DNA of 10,552 nt from Fen-1258 sp027348115 (GTDB lineage: Bacteria; Bacteroidota; Ignavibacteria; Ignavibacteriales; Melioribacteraceae): the NCBI GenBank assembly GCA_027348115.1, contig DAIEQA010000263.1, positions 1-10,552 on the forward strand, given 5' to 3'. Below are positions 7,185 through 10,552 of the stretch, piece after piece (position 1 is the first letter of the stretch; each line of letters opens with the position of its first letter). Position numbers and translations under genes: made by a program. Below the pieces are notes generated by a model, which worked only from the letters and a program-made list of their open reading frames with translations, searched no databases and was not told the DNA's origin.

Positions 7185-8557
7185 GGATTTTTGTTTCCGT
7201 AATTTTGATTAGTTCATTGCTTGTAATCGGCAATACAACTTTTGCGCAGAAGAAAGTTGTTGGGTATTATGTATACAGTTATAAATATGTATATCCGGAG
7301 AATAAAATTGAATTCGGTAATCTCACGCACATCAATCATTCTTTTATCTGGCCGAATAAAGACGGCTCTCTCGCGGTACCGGATGGGTTCCTCGATCCGC
7401 AATTAATTTCAAACGCGCACAATGCCGGTGTTAAAGTGCTTGTTAGTCTTGGCAGTGCCGATTCAACTTCCATAAAAAATTTTGCAATGATGTCCGCGGA
7501 CTCAACAGCCCGTGCTGCATTTATTAATAATCTTCTTTTGTTCATTCAGCAAAATGGTTACGATGGCGTCGATTTCGATTGGGAATTTCCGGCTAACGCT
7601 ATAGAAAAAAATCAGTATACATTGTTGATTAAAGAATTGAAAACCGCCGCTTCGCAAACATTTCCGAATCTTTTGGTTACGATTGCCGCAAGTCCGGGTG
7701 ATTGGTTTGGCCGTTATTTCGATTTTGAAAATATGACTCAATACCTCGACTGGATAAATGTAATGGGTTATAATTTCCACGGCAGTTGGACCCAGCACTC
7801 CGGTCATAACGCGCCGCTGTATACAAATCCCGCGGATCCGGATAAACCGGTTCCTGGTTCCGATGATGATGGAGTTAAATATTTATCCGTAACCAGGAAA
7901 GTACCTAAAAATAAATTAGTGCTTGGGCTGCCGTTTTACGGCAAACAGTTTAACGCTTCGGGATTATTCGCAGTTCAGTCTGGCGCTGTTTACGATCTTA
8001 TTTATAATCCCGATATTGCTACAAAACTAAACGACATTAATTGGAAATATAATTGGGATGATGTTTCAAAGGTTCCTTACTTGGTGGCTGCCGCGAATTC
8101 CAAATTTATCACATTCGATGATACCGCTTCCGTTAAATATAAATGCGACTATGTGAAAGCTAACGGTCTGGCCGGTGTAATGATTTGGGCTCTCGGTTAC
8201 GATTATTCCGGAAGCGAGTCGCCGCTGCTTCGAGCCATAGGTAAGTCGTTAATACTTTCTGCCGTTGCAAAAGGTGATGAGTATAAAATTCCGGAAGATT
8301 TTAAATTGTACGATAATTATCCCAATCCGTTTAATCCGTCGACTCATATTCGTTTTGAATTACCTAAGGGCGGTCATGTAAAAATTATTGTCTTTGATGC
8401 TCTTGGCAGAGAGGTTAAGGTTTTGATAGATCAATTTATGAATGCCGGGAATCACGAAACCCTTTTCGATGCCTCGCACCTTAACAGCGGTGTTTATTTC
8501 TACTGCATGCAATCGCAAAACTTTATTCAAGGCAAGAAAATGATTCTGATTAAATAA
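7178..8557 (+). CDS. Secreted GH18 chitinase with T9SS type A sorting domain
   Basis: A signal peptide (about 1-23, ending TTFA before QKK) leads into a single GH18 TIM barrel at about 25-355. The catalytic DxxDxDxE motif reads DGVDFDWE at residues 129-136 with Glu136 as proton donor. The later barrel motif INVMGYNFHGSW and the closing VMIWALGYD, with its conserved Trp, are also present. The usual SxGG strand motif is degenerate, reading VSLGSADS. Residues about 370-459 form the T9SS type A domain: NYPNPFNP at 380-387, FDALGREV, GVYFY and a terminal KKMILIK. The enzyme should therefore be exported across the outer membrane and act on chitin or another GlcNAc polymer outside the cell, or on its surface. 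No separate carbohydrate-binding module is visible. The start at 7178 has only a poor ribosome site, but an ATG at 7163 runs straight into a stop and the signal peptide begins at once. An endo-beta-N-acetylglucosaminidase is an alternative. Confidence 0.92.
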   Translation: MHRIFVSVILISSLLVIGNTTFAQKKVVGYYVYSYKYVYPENKIEFGNLTHINHSFIWPNKDGSLAVPDGFLDPQLISNAHNAGVKVLVSLGSADSTSIKNFAMMSADSTARAAFINNLLLFIQQNGYDGVDFDWEFPANAIEKNQYTLLIKELKTAASQTFPNLLVTIAASPGDWFGRYFDFENMTQYLDWINVMGYNFHGSWTQHSGHNAPLYTNPADPDKPVPGSDDDGVKYLSVTRKVPKNKLVLGLPFYGKQFNASGLFAVQSGAVYDLIYNPDIATKLNDINWKYNWDDVSKVPYLVAAANSKFITFDDTASVKYKCDYVKANGLAGVMIWALGYDYSGSESPLLRAIGKSLILSAVAKGDEYKIPEDFKLYDNYPNPFNPSTHIRFELPKGGHVKIIVFDALGREVKVLIDQFMNAGNHETLFDASHLNSGVYFYCMQSQNFIQGKKMILIK

Positions 8558-8586
8558 CTTTCTACTCACTCAATTTGATAACCGAG

Positions 8587-9909
8587 ATGACTACAACAAG
8601 TAAAAGTAAAACCGCATCGGACAATTATTTATTGTCGATATCAATCATCGGAGTATTATTCTTCATTTTCGGATTTGTAACCTGGCTTAACGGTTCGTTA
8701 ATTCCTTTTCTCAAAATTGCATGTGAGCTAAACCAGGTTGAAGCTTACTTGGTTACACTGGCGTTCTATATTTCTTATACGTTCATGGCTCTGCCAATGT
8801 CCGCAGTGCTTCAAAGAACCGGTTATAAAAACGGGATGGTTCTTGGTTTGATAGCTATGGCGGTCGGTGCTCTTATTTTCATCCCGGCGGCGCAAACAAG
8901 AATTTACGCTTTGTTTCTTCTTGGTCTTTTTGTTATGGGAGGGGGATTAACAATTCTTCAAACTGCGTCCAACCCGTATATAGTTGTGATAGGTCCCAAA
9001 GAAAGCGCGGCTGTAAGAATTAGTTTTATGGGAGTTGCAAATAAGTTTGCAGGAATTCTCAGTCCTCTGATTTTTACAGCAATCATGCTGCACGGAATGG
9101 AAAGATACAGCGACGCAAATCTTCAACTGCTGGATGCGGCTCAGAAGAATGCGGCCTTCAACGAATTAGCCGCCCGATTAATACTGCCGTATATTGTGAT
9201 GGCCGTGGTTCTTCTTCTGCTTGCGGCAATGATAAAGTTTTCCCCTCTGCCAGAAATTGAAACCGGCGAAGAAGACAGTATTAAAAGCGATTCCGAAAGC
9301 AAGACAAGTATATTGCAGTTCCCGCAGTTGATGCTTGGCGCCATTGCTTTGTTTTTCTATGTCGGTGTGGAAGTTATTGCCGGCGATACGATCGGTTTAT
9401 ACGGTAAGAATCTCGGCATTTCGTTTTTCGGAAAGCTTACATCTTATACGATGGCTTTTATGGTTCTCGGTTACATTATTGGAATTGTTACCATACCGAG
9501 GTTAATCAATCAGGAAAAGGCGTTGGTACTTTCAGCAGTATTAGGATTTATTTTTAGTCTGGGGGTCTTATCTGCATCAACTTCAAGCAGCGGAATTTCA
9601 AGCGTCGTTTTCGGATGGCTCGGCATACCGGCTATTCCAAACTCGGTTTTCTTTCTTGCGCTGCTGGGATTGGCTAACGCGATGGTTTGGCCAGCCATTT
9701 GGCCGCTTGCTTTGGAGGGATTGGGCAAATATACAAAAATCGGTTCTGCAATTTTGATTATGGGAATTGCCGGCGGTGCTTTGCTGCCTCCGCTTTACGG
9801 AGTACTCTCAAGTAATTTTTCGCCGCAAGGTTCCTATTTGATTTTGCTTCCGTGTTATTTGTTCATACTTTATTACGCAGTGAAGGGACATAAAAAAAGA
9901 TCCTGGTAG
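8587..9909 (+). CDS. MFS sugar importer, FucP/GluP/NagP-type
   Basis: This is an inner-membrane transporter of 440 residues with about 12 hydrophobic segments and a charged central loop near 217-240, the usual layout of a 6+6 MFS symporter. Family marks are GFVTWLNGSLIPFLK (about 29-43) and LQTASNPYI (about 124-132). By eye, E. coli FucP residues Asp46 and Glu135, needed for proton-coupled fucose uptake, fall on Gly36 and Gln125 here. That points to the GluP/NagP branch, which carries glucose, galactose or GlcNAc. The frame extends to a TTG at 8575, but the ATG at 8587 is preferred; neither has a clear ribosome site. It begins 29 bases after the chitinase stop, so co-transcription is likely, and it would import the sugar released by the two glycosidases. 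The exact substrate is inferred from context. Confidence 0.88.
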   Translation: MTTTSKSKTASDNYLLSISIIGVLFFIFGFVTWLNGSLIPFLKIACELNQVEAYLVTLAFYISYTFMALPMSAVLQRTGYKNGMVLGLIAMAVGALIFIPAAQTRIYALFLLGLFVMGGGLTILQTASNPYIVVIGPKESAAVRISFMGVANKFAGILSPLIFTAIMLHGMERYSDANLQLLDAAQKNAAFNELAARLILPYIVMAVVLLLLAAMIKFSPLPEIETGEEDSIKSDSESKTSILQFPQLMLGAIALFFYVGVEVIAGDTIGLYGKNLGISFFGKLTSYTMAFMVLGYIIGIVTIPRLINQEKALVLSAVLGFIFSLGVLSASTSSSGISSVVFGWLGIPAIPNSVFFLALLGLANAMVWPAIWPLALEGLGKYTKIGSAILIMGIAGGALLPPLYGVLSSNFSPQGSYLILLPCYLFILYYAVKGHKKRSW

Positions 9910-9967
9910 AGCGAAACCGGAAGAAACATTGGCATAGGTGCCTTAACTAATATTGGTGCAGCTAAAC

Positions 9968-10005
9968 AAAAAAATCCCGATGAATTTTTTTCATCGGGAT
10001 TTTTT
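9968..10005. terminator. Bidirectional terminator between converging genes
   Basis: The perfect 10-base arms ATCCCGATGA (9974-9983) and TCATCGGGAT (9991-10000) enclose a 7-base loop. They are flanked by six A's on the left and five T's on the right, so an intrinsic terminator forms on either strand. It lies between the stop codons of the MFS gene (plus) and the minus-strand gene, 59 bases after one and about 22 after the other. The rest of the gap 9910-10026 shows nothing else. Confidence 0.9.
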
Positions 10006-10026
10006 ACGGATGAATATTGAAGAGCG

Positions 10027-10552
10027 TCACTTCAGCAGCATCATCTTTTTTACGAGCGTGAAGCCGGCGGTGCTCATACGGTAGAAATAAATTCCCGAAG
10101 CATACCTGGAATTTCCCATTGAAAATTTTGTGGTGTACTTGCCCGGCTGTTTCACTTCGTTTACCAATGTTGCAACTTCCTGCCCGAGAATATCATAAAC
10201 TTTTAACTCAATGATAGAAGTCTTTGGAACCGAATATTCAATTGTTGTTTCCGGGTTGAACGGATTTGGATAGTTGTTGCTCAAATAAAAATCCGCCGGT
10301 AACGATTCATCTCTCGATTCAACCTTGGTTGCTGTTTGATTGTAAACTTCAAACTCATACATCGAATACCCGTACTGTGTTCCGCGTTTTGTCCCTGTTA
10401 AACGGATGTACCTCGCATTTTCATTCACATCCCATTTCTCAATATTGCCTGCACCGTTTTTTTGATCGACAACTGTTTTCCAGTTGACTGCGTCTGCGGA
10501 TGTCTGAATTGTGTATTCTTTTCCGTAAGCAGCTTCCCATGTTATTCTAATT
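10027..10552 (-). CDS. Secreted protein C-terminus: F5/8 type C (CBM32-like) domain plus T9SS sorting domain (5' partial)
   Basis: The stop codon is TGA (complement at 10027-10029). The frame stays open to the right edge of the window, giving 174 residues, so the start lies outside; an internal GTG at 10428 would split a domain and is not the true start. The first ~85 residues (EYTIQTSAD, NWKTV, ARYIRLTGTKRG, YGYSMYEFEVYN) match the end of an F5/8 type C (discoidin) domain of the CBM32 kind, which commonly binds galactose or amino sugars in carbohydrate-active enzymes. After a short linker comes a T9SS type A domain with NYPNPFNP (10252-10275), YDILGQEV, GIYFY and a terminal KKMMLLK. The protein is therefore exported through the outer membrane, and the missing N-terminal part is probably a glycoside hydrolase or other polysaccharide-active module. 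It converges on the sugar cluster and is transcribed separately. Confidence 0.85.
   Translation of the reverse strand, partial: IRITWEAAYGKEYTIQTSADAVNWKTVVDQKNGAGNIEKWDVNENARYIRLTGTKRGTQYGYSMYEFEVYNQTATKVESRDESLPADFYLSNNYPNPFNPETTIEYSVPKTSIIELKVYDILGQEVATLVNEVKQPGKYTTKFSMGNSRYASGIYFYRMSTAGFTLVKKMMLLK

Noticed and set aside
8575..8586. TTG at 8575 as the start of the MFS gene.
   Set aside because: No ribosome site precedes it, and an ATG four codons later leaves all transporter features intact.
10428..10430. Internal GTG at 10428 as the start of the minus-strand gene.
   Set aside because: The frame is open to the window edge and the upstream residues complete an F5/8 type C domain, so this codon is internal.

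Overview
The window looks like a chromosomal segment from the Bacteroidota/Chlorobiota/Ignavibacteriota group, most likely an Ignavibacteria-type bacterium. This rests on three separate proteins that end in a type IX secretion (T9SS) type A sorting domain with the NYPNPFNP signature, a long NagB-like/PIG-L fusion of the kind found in that group, moderately AT-rich DNA, and a GluP/NagP-type sugar transporter. The assignment comes from protein style, not from any rRNA or marker gene.

Layout. (1) Bases 1-1439 hold the 3' part of a secreted, probably beta-helix protein with a T9SS tail, closed by a strong hairpin terminator at 1450-1490. (2) Bases 1625-9909 carry five same-strand genes with gaps of 141, 93, 75 and 29 bp: a ROK-family sugar kinase, a 779-residue fusion of a NagB-like domain and a PIG-L/LmbE-type deacetylase domain, an exported GH35 glycosidase, a secreted GH18 chitinase with a T9SS tail, and an MFS sugar importer. 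No terminator-like hairpin was seen between them, so they may form an operon. (3) A bidirectional terminator at 9968-10005 separates the importer from a converging minus-strand gene, of which only the 3' end (F5/8 type C/CBM32-like domain plus T9SS tail) is in the window.

How the genes may work together (inference): the GH18 enzyme cuts chitin or another GlcNAc polymer outside the cell. The GH35 enzyme trims oligosaccharides in the periplasm or at the surface. The MFS protein imports the sugar and the ROK kinase phosphorylates it. The fusion protein then removes the acetyl group (PIG-L half) and perhaps the amino group (NagB-like half). No nagA or GH20 hexosaminidase gene is in the window, and the GH35 + PIG-L + GH18 set resembles the chitinolytic pathway of Thermococcus kodakarensis. 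A caution: the NagB-like half keeps the Asp/His active-site residues but appears to have Val where E. coli NagB has catalytic Glu148.

The regions before the kinase gene and before the chitinase gene share three short sequence blocks in the same order, a possible common control element. No RNA gene, CRISPR array or insertion sequence was recognised.
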